Part shown: positions 28,121 through 35,900 of the stretch, one piece after another
Numbering within the stretch: position 1 is the stretch's first letter
How the letters are laid out: each line of letters opens with the position of its first letter
NCBI RefSeq assembly: GCF_002868735.1
Contig: NZ_CP025611.1
Coordinates: forward strand, 1,234,501-1,298,500
Direction of reading: 5' to 3'
Origin: Niveispirillum cyanobacteriorum
Lineage (GTDB): Bacteria; Pseudomonadota; Alphaproteobacteria; Azospirillales; Azospirillaceae
Length of the DNA stretch: 64,000 nucleotides
The notes under the pieces: model-generated
What the model saw: only the letters and a program-made list of their open reading frames with translations
Database searches by the model: none
What the model was told of the DNA's origin: nothing
Made by a program: the position numbers and the translations under genes

Positions 28121-28882
28121 ATGTCTAAGCGCTATTGCGTGGTCACGCCCTATTACAAGGAAGACCGGGAAATCATTGAGCGCTGCCTGGTGAGCGTACG
28201 GAATCAGACGGTGCCAGCCGACCATATCATTGTGGCCGATGGCCATCCGCAGGACTGGCTGGACGGCGAGCCTGTGCGACACATCAAGCTGGACCGGTCC
28301 CATGCCGATTACGGCAATACGGCCCGCGGCATCGGCGCCCTAATGGCCGTGGCGGAAAAATATGATGCCATCACCTTCCTGGATGCCGACAACTGGTACG
28401 ATCTGGATCATATCGAGGTTTGTCTCGCCGCCGCTGCCGCCGCAGCCGGTGGTGAAGACAAACCGGATATCGTCCTTGCCCAACGCCGGTATGTTCGCCC
28501 GGATGGCAGCTGGATGAACCTGACGCCACCCGACAAACCGATTGGCGAAACGACGGACACAAACTGTTACTTCTTCCTGCCCCGGTCATATTACACGATT
28601 GGCCGCTGGTGCATCATGCCGCAAGAAATGTCGCAGCATGGCGATCAGCTTTTCTACTATTACTGCAAGTCGGAGAGGATGAACTTCGCCCTTACCGAGG
28701 CACGCACGGTTAACTACACCTGCATGTTTGCGTCCTGCTACCGCGACCTGAATGAGGAACCGCCGCCCGGCGCAAAGGGGCCGGTGGACTGGTACAAGAC
28801 CCAGGATTGGCTGAAATCCCTGTCGGCGGAGGAATTACTGATCATGCGGCGGCGCACGGGCCTCCATCTGCGCGAGGATTGA
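28121..28882 (+). CDS. Family 2-type glycosyltransferase
   Basis: A 253-residue GT-A fold protein starting MSKRYCVVTPYYKED. The donor-site acidic motif is FLDADNWY, and the nucleotide loop VRNQTVPADHIIVADG is typical. I chose the ATG at 28121, preceded by AGGAAAGG; an upstream frame extends to 28094 without a ribosome site. It is the last rightward gene of the saccharide cluster. Acceptor and sugar unknown. Confidence 0.82.
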   Translation: MSKRYCVVTPYYKEDREIIERCLVSVRNQTVPADHIIVADGHPQDWLDGEPVRHIKLDRSHADYGNTARGIGALMAVAEKYDAITFLDADNWYDLDHIEVCLAAAAAAAGGEDKPDIVLAQRRYVRPDGSWMNLTPPDKPIGETTDTNCYFFLPRSYYTIGRWCIMPQEMSQHGDQLFYYYCKSERMNFALTEARTVNYTCMFASCYRDLNEEPPPGAKGPVDWYKTQDWLKSLSAEELLIMRRRTGLHLRED

Positions 28883-28894
28883 CGGCGGTCCGCA

Positions 28895-29278
28895 CTATAC
28901 CCGCGAACTCCGCATCCCGGGTCGCTTCGTGATTGCCGGATCGGCCAACATCCGCGCATAGTCGGGGCTTTCCACCGGCACCAGCGCCACGCGGCCCGCC
29001 GCGTCATGGTGCAGGCCATAGCCGTGCTTCTTCACAAGTGGGGAGGCACGCAGGCAGGCCTGGGGTTTGGTGAAGAAGCTCTCAGCCGTTACCAGCCCCT
29101 TGCGGTCGCACTCAACGGCCAACAGCAGTTCATCAGAGGTCATGCCATAAGGGGCTGCGCGCAGCAGGGCGTATTGCCGCTCGGCCACGGTGCCCGGCTT
29201 GGCCGGTGGGGTGCCGACCGCGACGGGGCAGTCGGGGGAGACGGTGATCAGGGTGTTGGTGTAGTTGGTGGTGTGCAC
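28895..29278 (-). CDS. DUF6157-family protein
   Basis: A 127-residue protein starting at GTG (MHTTNYTNTLITVSPDCP) and containing the conserved ERQYALLRAAPYGMTSDELL, FFTKPQACLRASPLVKKHGYGLHHD and KRPGMRSSR, which together identify the DUF6157 family. GGGGGG lies just upstream. The family is widespread but has no known function; it is compact and cytosolic. Confidence 0.85.
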   Translation of the reverse strand: MHTTNYTNTLITVSPDCPVAVGTPPAKPGTVAERQYALLRAAPYGMTSDELLLAVECDRKGLVTAESFFTKPQACLRASPLVKKHGYGLHHDAAGRVALVPVESPDYARMLADPAITKRPGMRSSRV

Positions 29279-29297
29279 GGTGCCCCCCTGCCCGCGC

Positions 29298-30266
29298 TCA
29301 CTTCCCGTCCGGTACCAGGAAGATCTGTCCCGGATAGATCAGGTCGGGGTCGCGGATCTGGCCCTGGTTGGCCTCAAAAATCACCGTGTATCGGATGCCC
29401 TCGCCATAGGAACGCCGCGCAATGGCCCAGAGATTGTTACCAGGCACCACGACCACGGCACGACCGGCCAGGGCCTGTTCGGGGATGGGCAATTTGCTGA
29501 AGTTCACCTCGGCCCGGCTGATCACCTTGCTGTCGGGGCCGACCTGATCGATGCGCAGGCTGTATTGGCCATCATCGAACACGCGGTCAGGCGTGATGGA
29601 CCAGCGGCCATCGTCGCCCACCTTGGCGCGACCAACCAGGGAATTCTGGAGGTACAGCATCACCTCCGTTCCGGGCTTGGCCTGACCGCCCACGCTGACC
29701 TTGCCGCCGCGATCATAATCAACGGTGTCGATGGTGACCTCCCCCGCCGGGCGCGGCGCGCCACCCTGCGACAGGCTGCGCGGGGCCTGCAGTACGCGGC
29801 TGCCGTCCTTGCCGGACAGCACGGCCAGGGCGTCGCCATCGCCCTTGCGGCCCGCCAGATCGCGGTCACGTTCCGGCACGGCCAGCACCACCGTCGCCTC
29901 CCCCTTGGTCACGGTGCCGTCGCCCGCCACCTGTTCCAGGCGCAGCTCGCGCGCACCGGGCGGCAGCGCGTCGGGCGGCAGGAACACCCATTCGCCGCGC
30001 GCATCGGCGGTGACGCTGCCCAGCAGCTTGTCCCCATCCAGGATGTTCACCTTGGCGCCCGGCACGGCGCGGCCCGCGATCACGGCGGTCCCCGTCGGCT
30101 CCACCCGCACCACGTCAAAGGCCGGCAGGCTGGCCTTCTTGGCTGCCGGGGCCTGTGCCGTTGGCTTGGACGACCCGCCGGTGCCCGGTGCCTGTAGCTG
30201 CCATGCGGCAATGCCCACAATGGCGACGGCCAGAACGGCGATGGGGATCAGAAGCTTGCGGTTCAC
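29298..30266 (-). CDS. LysM-domain envelope protein
   Basis: A 322-residue protein with an N-terminal membrane anchor or signal (residues 4-24), a Pro/Ala-rich linker, two Ig-like beta-domains (about 50-130 and 170-255; GRAVPGAKVNILDG and GQAKPGTEVMLYLQ) and a C-terminal LysM domain (residues 270-320, VVVPGNNLWAIARRSYGEG...YPGQIFLVPDGK). LysM binds peptidoglycan, so it sits at the cell wall. The start is GTG at 30266. It is commonly annotated as a peptidoglycan-binding protein of unknown role. Confidence 0.88.
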   Translation of the reverse strand: MNRKLLIPIAVLAVAIVGIAAWQLQAPGTGGSSKPTAQAPAAKKASLPAFDVVRVEPTGTAVIAGRAVPGAKVNILDGDKLLGSVTADARGEWVFLPPDALPPGARELRLEQVAGDGTVTKGEATVVLAVPERDRDLAGRKGDGDALAVLSGKDGSRVLQAPRSLSQGGAPRPAGEVTIDTVDYDRGGKVSVGGQAKPGTEVMLYLQNSLVGRAKVGDDGRWSITPDRVFDDGQYSLRIDQVGPDSKVISRAEVNFSKLPIPEQALAGRAVVVVPGNNLWAIARRSYGEGIRYTVIFEANQGQIRDPDLIYPGQIFLVPDGK

Positions 30267-30329
30267 AGGAGGAAAACCTTTCTTGTGCCCCGGAACGGGA
30301 AAGGGCGCAGCAATGACGGGCCGTACTGG

Positions 30330-30983
30330 TCAGGCGTAGCGGACCAGCGCCCAGATGGCAGAGGCCGATATTGCCGCGACAAGGATGGCGCGGACAAGGG
30401 AAACGATCCGAGGTGCGGGAATGTTCCCCGGTAGTGCCGCCCGCCCCGTCAGCATGGGCCGCACCAGATCCAGCCGCTTGAACAGCGCATAGGACAGGAT
30501 GGCCGCGACATGCAGGCCGATCAGGATCAGCAGCAGATCGAAATTCTTCAGATGAATGGTACGGGCCAAGGCCGCGAAGGAGCCGCTGACATGTTCCACC
30601 AACGGCCCGTCGGTCAACACACCATCACTGGTGAAAAGGCCTGATCCCGCCTGCAACGCGACCAGTGCCAACAGGCCAAGGACCGCCAGCGCACCCAGCG
30701 CATTGTGGCCTGCATGCGGGGCCAGCCGACCGGGCCGGCGCAGCTCATCAATATGATGGCGAATGGCGGCAGGGCCACGCACGAAACTGGTAAACCGCGC
30801 CGTCTCGCTGCCCACCAGTCCCCAGATAAGGCGGAACAGCACCAGGGCCAGCACGGCATAGCCGAAACGCATGTGCCAATCATAGGCATCACGCTCGCCT
30901 GTGATCCAGGCACCGGCAATACAGATTACCAACAGCCAGTGGAACAGCCGCGTGGGCAAGTCCCAGACCAAAATCTTGCGCAT
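30330..30983 (-). CDS. Cytochrome b561-type membrane protein
   Basis: A 217-residue di-haem cytochrome b561 family protein with about five hydrophobic segments. Histidines are found in TRLFHWLLV, YDWHMRFGY, HAGHNALG and LIGLHVAAI. It transfers electrons in the inner membrane. It lies 71 bases downstream of the cytochrome c' gene on the same strand, the usual pairing of a membrane b561 with a periplasmic c-type partner, separated by a hairpin (31012-31043). Confidence 0.9.
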   Translation of the reverse strand: MRKILVWDLPTRLFHWLLVICIAGAWITGERDAYDWHMRFGYAVLALVLFRLIWGLVGSETARFTSFVRGPAAIRHHIDELRRPGRLAPHAGHNALGALAVLGLLALVALQAGSGLFTSDGVLTDGPLVEHVSGSFAALARTIHLKNFDLLLILIGLHVAAILSYALFKRLDLVRPMLTGRAALPGNIPAPRIVSLVRAILVAAISASAIWALVRYA

Positions 30984-31011
30984 GGGCCGATCTCCGCCGG
31001 CATTGCGGGAA

Positions 31012-31043
31012 CCGGCCCCTGTTCAATCACGAACGGGGGCCGG
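31012..31043 (-). terminator. Hairpin between cytochrome c' and b561 genes
   Basis: Stem CCGGCCCCTGTTC / GAACGGGGGCCGG with one wobble pair and loop AATCAC. It has no strong U-tract, so it may attenuate read-through or protect the upstream mRNA rather than fully terminate. Confidence 0.5.
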
Positions 31044-31054
31044 GCCGGACATCG

Positions 31055-31522
31055 TCAGTCGGCGCGGTAGGATTCGTGACACGTCTTGCAGGTACCGACC
31101 GTCTTACCAAACTGCGCACCGATGGCCGCCTTGTCACCACCGGCGGCAACCTTGACCAGGGCAGCGGCTTCGGTCTGGAACGCCACGGTCTTGGCCTTGA
31201 AATCGTCGGCCTTGGTCCAGATCTCGGGCTTCGCCTCGCTCTTGGCCACGCCCACGGCGGTGCCTGTCGGCCACCAGTTCGGGAAGGCCTTGGCAACGCC
31301 ATCAATGGTGGCAGCGGCGGCCTGAACATCGGCCACCGTGCCGGTGCCGTCCTTCAAGAAGGCGCCGATGGTCTTGGTGGCGCCGCCGGCCTTCTTCAAC
31401 TCGGCCTTGCGGGCGTCGATCACAGCCGTCGGGTCCTGGGCCTGGGCGGTAACCACGAAGCCAGTCAGGCTGGCCGCAGCGATGATACCGGCGGCCAGCG
31501 CGCCGAAACGATGATTGCTCAC
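31055..31522 (-). CDS. Cytochrome c'
   Basis: A 155-residue periplasmic four-helix-bundle cytochrome. The signal peptide ends near AQAQ (residue 29). The C-terminal haem site is CKTCH (C145, C148, H149), which places it in the c'/c556 class and not in the N-terminal-haem c class. It can bind NO and often accompanies b561. I chose GTG at 31522 because GGAGGA lies 6 bases upstream; the frame is open further upstream but lacks a start site and would bury the signal peptide. Confidence 0.92.
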   Translation of the reverse strand: MSNHRFGALAAGIIAAASLTGFVVTAQAQDPTAVIDARKAELKKAGGATKTIGAFLKDGTGTVADVQAAAATIDGVAKAFPNWWPTGTAVGVAKSEAKPEIWTKADDFKAKTVAFQTEAAALVKVAAGGDKAAIGAQFGKTVGTCKTCHESYRAD

Positions 31523-31772
31523 TCGAAATCCTCCATCAGATCGCCAGGGGCGCCAGAGACGGCCCGGGCCGGGGGTGACATGGGGCGCCGTCCGATGAAG
31601 GACGTCGCCTTTGGAGATGGGGTGCGCTTGTGTCCCGTCAACAGATGGTGTAGGGCCGAAGGGATCGACAGCGTACCCATTTCGCACGAAGCGGAGAGTG
31701 CCTGTTGTCGAGGTCCGTTTGCAAGCAGCACCACAGGGGTGCCGCCCGGTCAGGTCAGGAAAGTGTTCACCC

Positions 31773-32372
31773 ATGTCGTCCATTCAATCGGTCTGTGTTT
31801 ATTGCGGTTCCTCCGACTTCGTCGCCGACAGCTATAAGGACGCGGCGCGCCGCACCGGCGAGCAGTTGGCCGCCAACGGCTACGACATCGTCTATGGCGG
31901 TGGACGCGTCGGCCTGATGGGCATCGTCGCTGATGCCGGCCTGAAGGGTGGCGCCAAGGTCGTGGGCATCATCCCCGACCATATCAAGCGGTACGAGGTG
32001 GACCATACCGGCCTGACCGAACTGATCGTTGTGGAGAGCATGCATATCCGCAAGCAGATGATGGTGGAGCGGTCCGACGCCTTCATCATCCTGCCCGGTG
32101 GCATCGGCACGCTGGACGAGATGTTCGAGATCATCACCTGGCGGCAATTGCGCCTGCATGGCAAGCCGGTGGTCATCATCAATACCGACGGCTTCTGGAA
32201 CCCGCTGGTCGCCTTGATGGAGCACATGACCGAGACGGGCTTCATGCGCAAGCCGAACCTGCCCGGTGCCGACGACCGGCTGTACCACGTGGTGGACAGT
32301 GTGGAAGAAGCCGTCGATCTGCTTGCCCGCCTGAAGGAGGCGGCGCATAAGGTTCAAACTGATCGCATGTGA
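31773..32372 (+). CDS. LOG-family nucleoside 5'-monophosphate phosphoribohydrolase
   Basis: A 199-residue Rossmann-like protein of the LOG (Lonely Guy) family. YGGGRVGLMG, the SMHIRKQMM motif and LPGGIGTLDEMFE are the diagnostic elements. LOG enzymes remove ribose 5-phosphate from cytokinin nucleotides or, in bacteria, from AMP-like nucleotides. ATG at 31773 is preceded by AGGAAAG. The frame continues upstream into the divergent promoter region and was trimmed for that reason. The region 31523-31772 otherwise holds promoters of the two divergent genes. Confidence 0.92.
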   Translation: MSSIQSVCVYCGSSDFVADSYKDAARRTGEQLAANGYDIVYGGGRVGLMGIVADAGLKGGAKVVGIIPDHIKRYEVDHTGLTELIVVESMHIRKQMMVERSDAFIILPGGIGTLDEMFEIITWRQLRLHGKPVVIINTDGFWNPLVALMEHMTETGFMRKPNLPGADDRLYHVVDSVEEAVDLLARLKEAAHKVQTDRM

Positions 32373-32532
32373 GGGTGTGGGCATTGCCTTTGTCGCAGGC
32401 CAGCCCCGCATTCCGAACGAAAATTACCCGAGCAGGCCCGGTTGCGACCCTGTCGTGAATGGGCTTTATTGACACCGCCGGGCCGGACGCTGGATCGCCG
32501 CCGGTACCTTTCACCCCTGGGAGAGCGCCCCC

Positions 32533-33750
32533 ATGTCGAAGATCAAAGTCGTCAATCCGATCGTGGAAATTGATGGCGACGAAATGACCCGCGTGATCTG
32601 GCAGTTCATCAAGGACCGCCTGATCCTTCCGTACCTGGACGTGGACCTGAAATATTACGACCTGGGTGTCGAGCACCGTGATGCCACGGACGACAAGGTC
32701 ACCATCGAGTCCGCCGAGGCCATCAAGCATTACGGCGTGGGCGTGAAGTGCGCCACCATCACCCCCGACGAAGCGCGGGTGAAGGAATTCAATCTGAAGC
32801 AGATGTGGAAGTCGCCCAACGGCACCATCCGCAACATCCTGGGCGGCACGGTGTTCCGTGAGCCGATCATCTGCAAGAACGTGCCGCGCCTGGTGCCGGG
32901 CTGGACCCAGCCCATCGTCATCGGCCGTCACGCCTTCGGTGACCAGTACAAGGCCACGGACTTCATCATCCCTGGCGCGGGCCGCCTGTCCATCACCTTC
33001 ACCAGCGCCGACGGCACCAGCAACATCCGCCACACCGTGTTCGATTTCGACGGGCCGGGCGTTGCCATGGGCATGTACAATGTCGACGAATCGATCCGCG
33101 GCTTTGCGCGCGCCTGCATGAACTATGGCCTGCTGCGCGGCTACCCCGTGTACCTGTCCACCAAGAACACGATCCTGAAGGCCTATGACGGTCGCTTCAA
33201 GGACCTGTTCGAGGAAGTGTTCCAGGCTGAGTTCGTGGACAAGTTCAAGGAAGCCGGCATCACCTATGAACACCGCCTGATCGACGACATGGTGGCCTCG
33301 GCCCTCAAGTGGTCGGGTAACTTCCTGTGGGCCGCCAAGAACTATGACGGCGACGTGCAGTCGGATCTGGTGGCACAGGGCTTCGGCTCGCTGGGCCTGA
33401 TGACGTCTGTTCTGATGACCCCCGATGGCAAGACGGTCGAAGCGGAAGCCGCCCACGGCACCGTGACCCGTCACTATCGTGACCATCAGAAGGGCAAGCC
33501 GACCTCCACCAACCCGATCGCCAGCATCTTTGCCTGGACCCAGGGCCTGACCTATCGCGGCAAGTTCGACAACACCCCGGACGTCGTCGACTTCGCCAAG
33601 ACCCTGGAACGCGTCTGCGTGGAGACCGTGGAAGAAGGCTACATGACCAAGGACCTGGCCACCCTGATCGGCCCGGACCAGAAGTGGCTGACCACCCAGG
33701 ACTTCCTGGCCAAGCTGGACGACAACCTGAAGGCCGCCCGCGCCAAGTAA
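32533..33750 (+). CDS. icd: NADP-dependent isocitrate dehydrogenase
   Basis: A 405-residue enzyme of the eukaryote-like homodimeric type found in Alphaproteobacteria: [18 protein letters not shown] at the N-terminus, [19 protein letters not shown] (substrate loop), and [11 protein letters not shown] with the metal-binding Asp. It oxidises isocitrate to 2-oxoglutarate in the TCA cycle, producing NADPH. Flanked by a strong terminator. Confidence 0.97.
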   Translation: MSKIKVVNPIVEIDGDEMTRVIWQFIKDRLILPYLDVDLKYYDLGVEHRDATDDKVTIESAEAIKHYGVGVKCATITPDEARVKEFNLKQMWKSPNGTIRNILGGTVFREPIICKNVPRLVPGWTQPIVIGRHAFGDQYKATDFIIPGAGRLSITFTSADGTSNIRHTVFDFDGPGVAMGMYNVDESIRGFARACMNYGLLRGYPVYLSTKNTILKAYDGRFKDLFEEVFQAEFVDKFKEAGITYEHRLIDDMVASALKWSGNFLWAAKNYDGDVQSDLVAQGFGSLGLMTSVLMTPDGKTVEAEAAHGTVTRHYRDHQKGKPTSTNPIASIFAWTQGLTYRGKFDNTPDVVDFAKTLERVCVETVEEGYMTKDLATLIGPDQKWLTTQDFLAKLDDNLKAARAK

Positions 33751-33779
33751 GCGCAGGCGAATACAGGTTAGCGTGATGG

Positions 33780-33813
33780 AACCCCGGCCGTGGCAACGCG
33801 GCCGGGGTTTTCT
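33780..33813 (+). terminator. icd terminator
   Basis: Stem AACCCCGGCCG / CGGCCGGGGTT followed by TTCT, about 30 bases after the icd stop and touching the convergent nsrR stop. It may serve both. Confidence 0.88.
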
Positions 33814-34269
33814 TTATGCGGCCGGTCGGTTGGACGGCACGTCCAGCCCCAGCATCTGCATCATCCCAGCCGGTTGTACCAGCAGATCGGCCAGGGTGAC
33901 CTCGTCAAGCACTGCCAGGAACGCCGCAAGTGCCTTGCCCAGCACCTTTTGCAGGCGGCAGTCGCTGGTGATGGGGCAAGTGTTCCCCGTCTCAAAACAC
34001 TCCACCAGCGACATGTCATTTTCCAACTGACGCACCAATGCGCCCAGATTGATCTCCGCCGGCAGACGGCCCAGCGCCAGACCGCCATTGCGGCCCCGCA
34101 CCGTCCGCACATGGCCCAGCCGGCCCAACTCATTGACGATCTTAGTCAGGTGGTTTTCGGAAATGGCGTAGCGGTTGGCGATCTCGGGGATCGTGGACAG
34201 GCCCTCGCGCTTCATCCCCAGATAAAGCAGCACACGCAATCCGTAATCGGTGTAGCGGGTCAGCCGCAT
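33814..34269 (-). CDS. nsrR: NsrR, Rrf2-family nitric-oxide-sensing repressor
   Basis: A 151-residue Rrf2-family protein starting MRLTRYTDYGLRVLLYLG, with an N-terminal winged helix (IPEIANRYAISENHLTKIVNELG). The iron-sulphur Cys trio is C91, C98 and C104 in ECFETGNTCPITSDC, matching the NsrR pattern. NO destroys the cluster and releases DNA. I dropped the first 16 residues of the longer frame because the family begins at MRLT. It diverges from hmp, its classic target, with NsrR-like sites between. Confidence 0.93.
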   Translation of the reverse strand: MRLTRYTDYGLRVLLYLGMKREGLSTIPEIANRYAISENHLTKIVNELGRLGHVRTVRGRNGGLALGRLPAEINLGALVRQLENDMSLVECFETGNTCPITSDCRLQKVLGKALAAFLAVLDEVTLADLLVQPAGMMQMLGLDVPSNRPAA

Positions 34270-34369
34270 CGCCCCATCCCCCGTAATCAGAACGCCTTCC
34301 ATGCCATCCGCGCCCACGCCAGGACAAGCCGTGGCGGCGGGAGGGCTGACATGTCTGCGTCTGAAACAA

Positions 34370-34392
34370 AAGATACATTAAAAATATTGCTT
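34370..34392 (+). promoter_or_regulatory. NsrR-like site in front of hmp
   Basis: A 23-base imperfect palindrome with AAGATACATTA as left half and AATATTGCTT as right half, close to the NsrR consensus (AAGATGCATTT and its complement). It lies about 75 bases before the hmp start, between hmp and nsrR. A second NsrR-like core, AGATGCATCT (34423-34432), lies nearer hmp. Confidence 0.65.
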
Positions 34393-34422
34393 TTCAAGGT
34401 CGGGCGATTTAAGAGGCAATTC

Positions 34423-34432
34423 AGATGCATCT
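34423..34432 (+). promoter_or_regulatory. Second NsrR-like half site
   Basis: AGATGCATCT is a perfect 10-base palindrome containing the NsrR core ATGCAT, followed by TT. It is 35 bases before the hmp ATG, a position where a bound repressor would block initiation. Confidence 0.45.
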
Positions 34433-34466
34433 TTACCGTCCCGACCCTCTGTGAAGCGAGAACCCG

Positions 34467-35684
34467 ATGCTTTCCGCCCAAACCATCGCCATCGTGAAAT
34501 CCACCGCCCCCGTCATGCATCAGCATGGGGAGACGATCACCCGGCACATGTATGCGAAGCTGCTTCGTGATCCGGCCATCCGGGCCATTTTCGACCCCAC
34601 GCATCAGCGCAATGGCACCCAGGCCCGTGCCCTGGCCGGGGCCGTTGCCGCCTATGCCGACAATATCGACAATCTGGCGGCCCTGGGTCCGGCGGTGGAG
34701 CGCATTGCCGAACGCCATGTCAGCCTGCATGTGCAGCCCTATCACTATGACATTGTCGGCACCAACCTGCTGGGTTCTGTCGCCGAGGTGCTGGGTGCCG
34801 CCGCGACGCCCGCCATCCTGCATGCCTGGACCGAGGCCTGGATGGCGCTGCGCGACATTTTCGTGGGCGTGGAACAGGCCAAGTATCGCGACAGCGCCGG
34901 CGCGCCCGGCGGCTGGTACGGATGGCGCCGGTTCAAGGTGGTGGACGCCGTCACCGAAAGCCAAGTGATCCGCAGCCTGTATCTGGAGCCAGAGGATGGC
35001 GGCGCCATCCTGTCCTTCCGCCCTGGCCAGTACCTGACCCTGCGCCTGAACGTGCCGGGCCATGGATCGCTGTTGCGCCATTACAGCCTGTCGGGCGCAC
35101 CCAACGGCCGGTCTTACCGCATCTCGGTCAAGCATGAGACGGCACCCGATGTCGGTGTGCCCGACGGTCTTGGCTCCAGCTTCCTGCACCGCCATCTGTC
35201 GGTCGGCGATGTGGTGGAGGTGGCACCGCCGGCGGGCAGCTTCACGGCACCCGACGGGTCCAAGCCCCTGTTCCTGCTGGCCGGCGGGGTCGGCATCACG
35301 CCGATGCTGTCCGTTGTTGAAGCGGAACTGGCCGCCGGGTCCACACGCCCGCTGCACCTGTTCCAGGCCGTGCGCGACCGTGCCCATCATGCCTTCGGCC
35401 CCCGCTTGCGCGACCTGGCCCGCACCCATGCAAACCTGTCCGTCGGCATCTTTTATGAGCAGGTTGCGGAGGGCGACCGGATCGGCACCGACCACGACAT
35501 GGTGGGCCGCATCGACCCCGCCGCCATCGCCGCCCTGCCCCAGGCCCATGACGCCGACTTCATGGTCTGTGGCCCCAAAGGCTTCATGACCAGCATGATC
35601 AAGGGTTTGCGGGCCGCTGGGGTGCCGGCGGACCGGATTCGCTACGAGTTCTTTGGTTCCCACGAAGAAGAACTGCTTGACTGA
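34467..35684 (+). CDS. hmp: Flavohaemoprotein (nitric oxide dioxygenase)
   Basis: A 405-residue protein with a globin domain (residues 1-140; distal Y29, proximal H84 in AERHVSLHV), an FAD domain (RHYSLSG, residues about 150-265) and an NAD domain (LLAGGVGITPMLS, ending YEFFGS). It oxidises NO to nitrate using oxygen and NADH. The length is that of known Hmp proteins. Controlled by the divergent nsrR; a terminator hairpin follows. Confidence 0.96.
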   Translation: MLSAQTIAIVKSTAPVMHQHGETITRHMYAKLLRDPAIRAIFDPTHQRNGTQARALAGAVAAYADNIDNLAALGPAVERIAERHVSLHVQPYHYDIVGTNLLGSVAEVLGAAATPAILHAWTEAWMALRDIFVGVEQAKYRDSAGAPGGWYGWRRFKVVDAVTESQVIRSLYLEPEDGGAILSFRPGQYLTLRLNVPGHGSLLRHYSLSGAPNGRSYRISVKHETAPDVGVPDGLGSSFLHRHLSVGDVVEVAPPAGSFTAPDGSKPLFLLAGGVGITPMLSVVEAELAAGSTRPLHLFQAVRDRAHHAFGPRLRDLARTHANLSVGIFYEQVAEGDRIGTDHDMVGRIDPAAIAALPQAHDADFMVCGPKGFMTSMIKGLRAAGVPADRIRYEFFGSHEEELLD

Positions 35685-35741
35685 GGCGAATTCGTCGCAA
35701 AAGCACGCGTGCTGAAAAGCACGAAAGCGCAGTTTTCCTTT

Positions 35742-35776
35742 GCCCACGGTGTCAGCAGATGCCGTGGGCCTTTTTT
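35742..35776 (+). terminator. hmp terminator
   Basis: Stem GCCCACGG (35742-35749) / CCGTGGGC (35762-35769) and then CTTTTTT, 58 bases after the hmp stop. The palindrome AGCACGCGTGCT (35702-35713) lies between. Confidence 0.9.
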
Positions 35777-35900
35777 ATTCATGCGCCTGCATTTGAGGCA
35801 TATTGCCGATGTTAACAGGTTATGACAGCGTCAGGATACGGTAAGTGCGCAACACCAAAGCTGCGCCCCGATAAGAAGAACGCGTGGGAGGAGTTACAGA

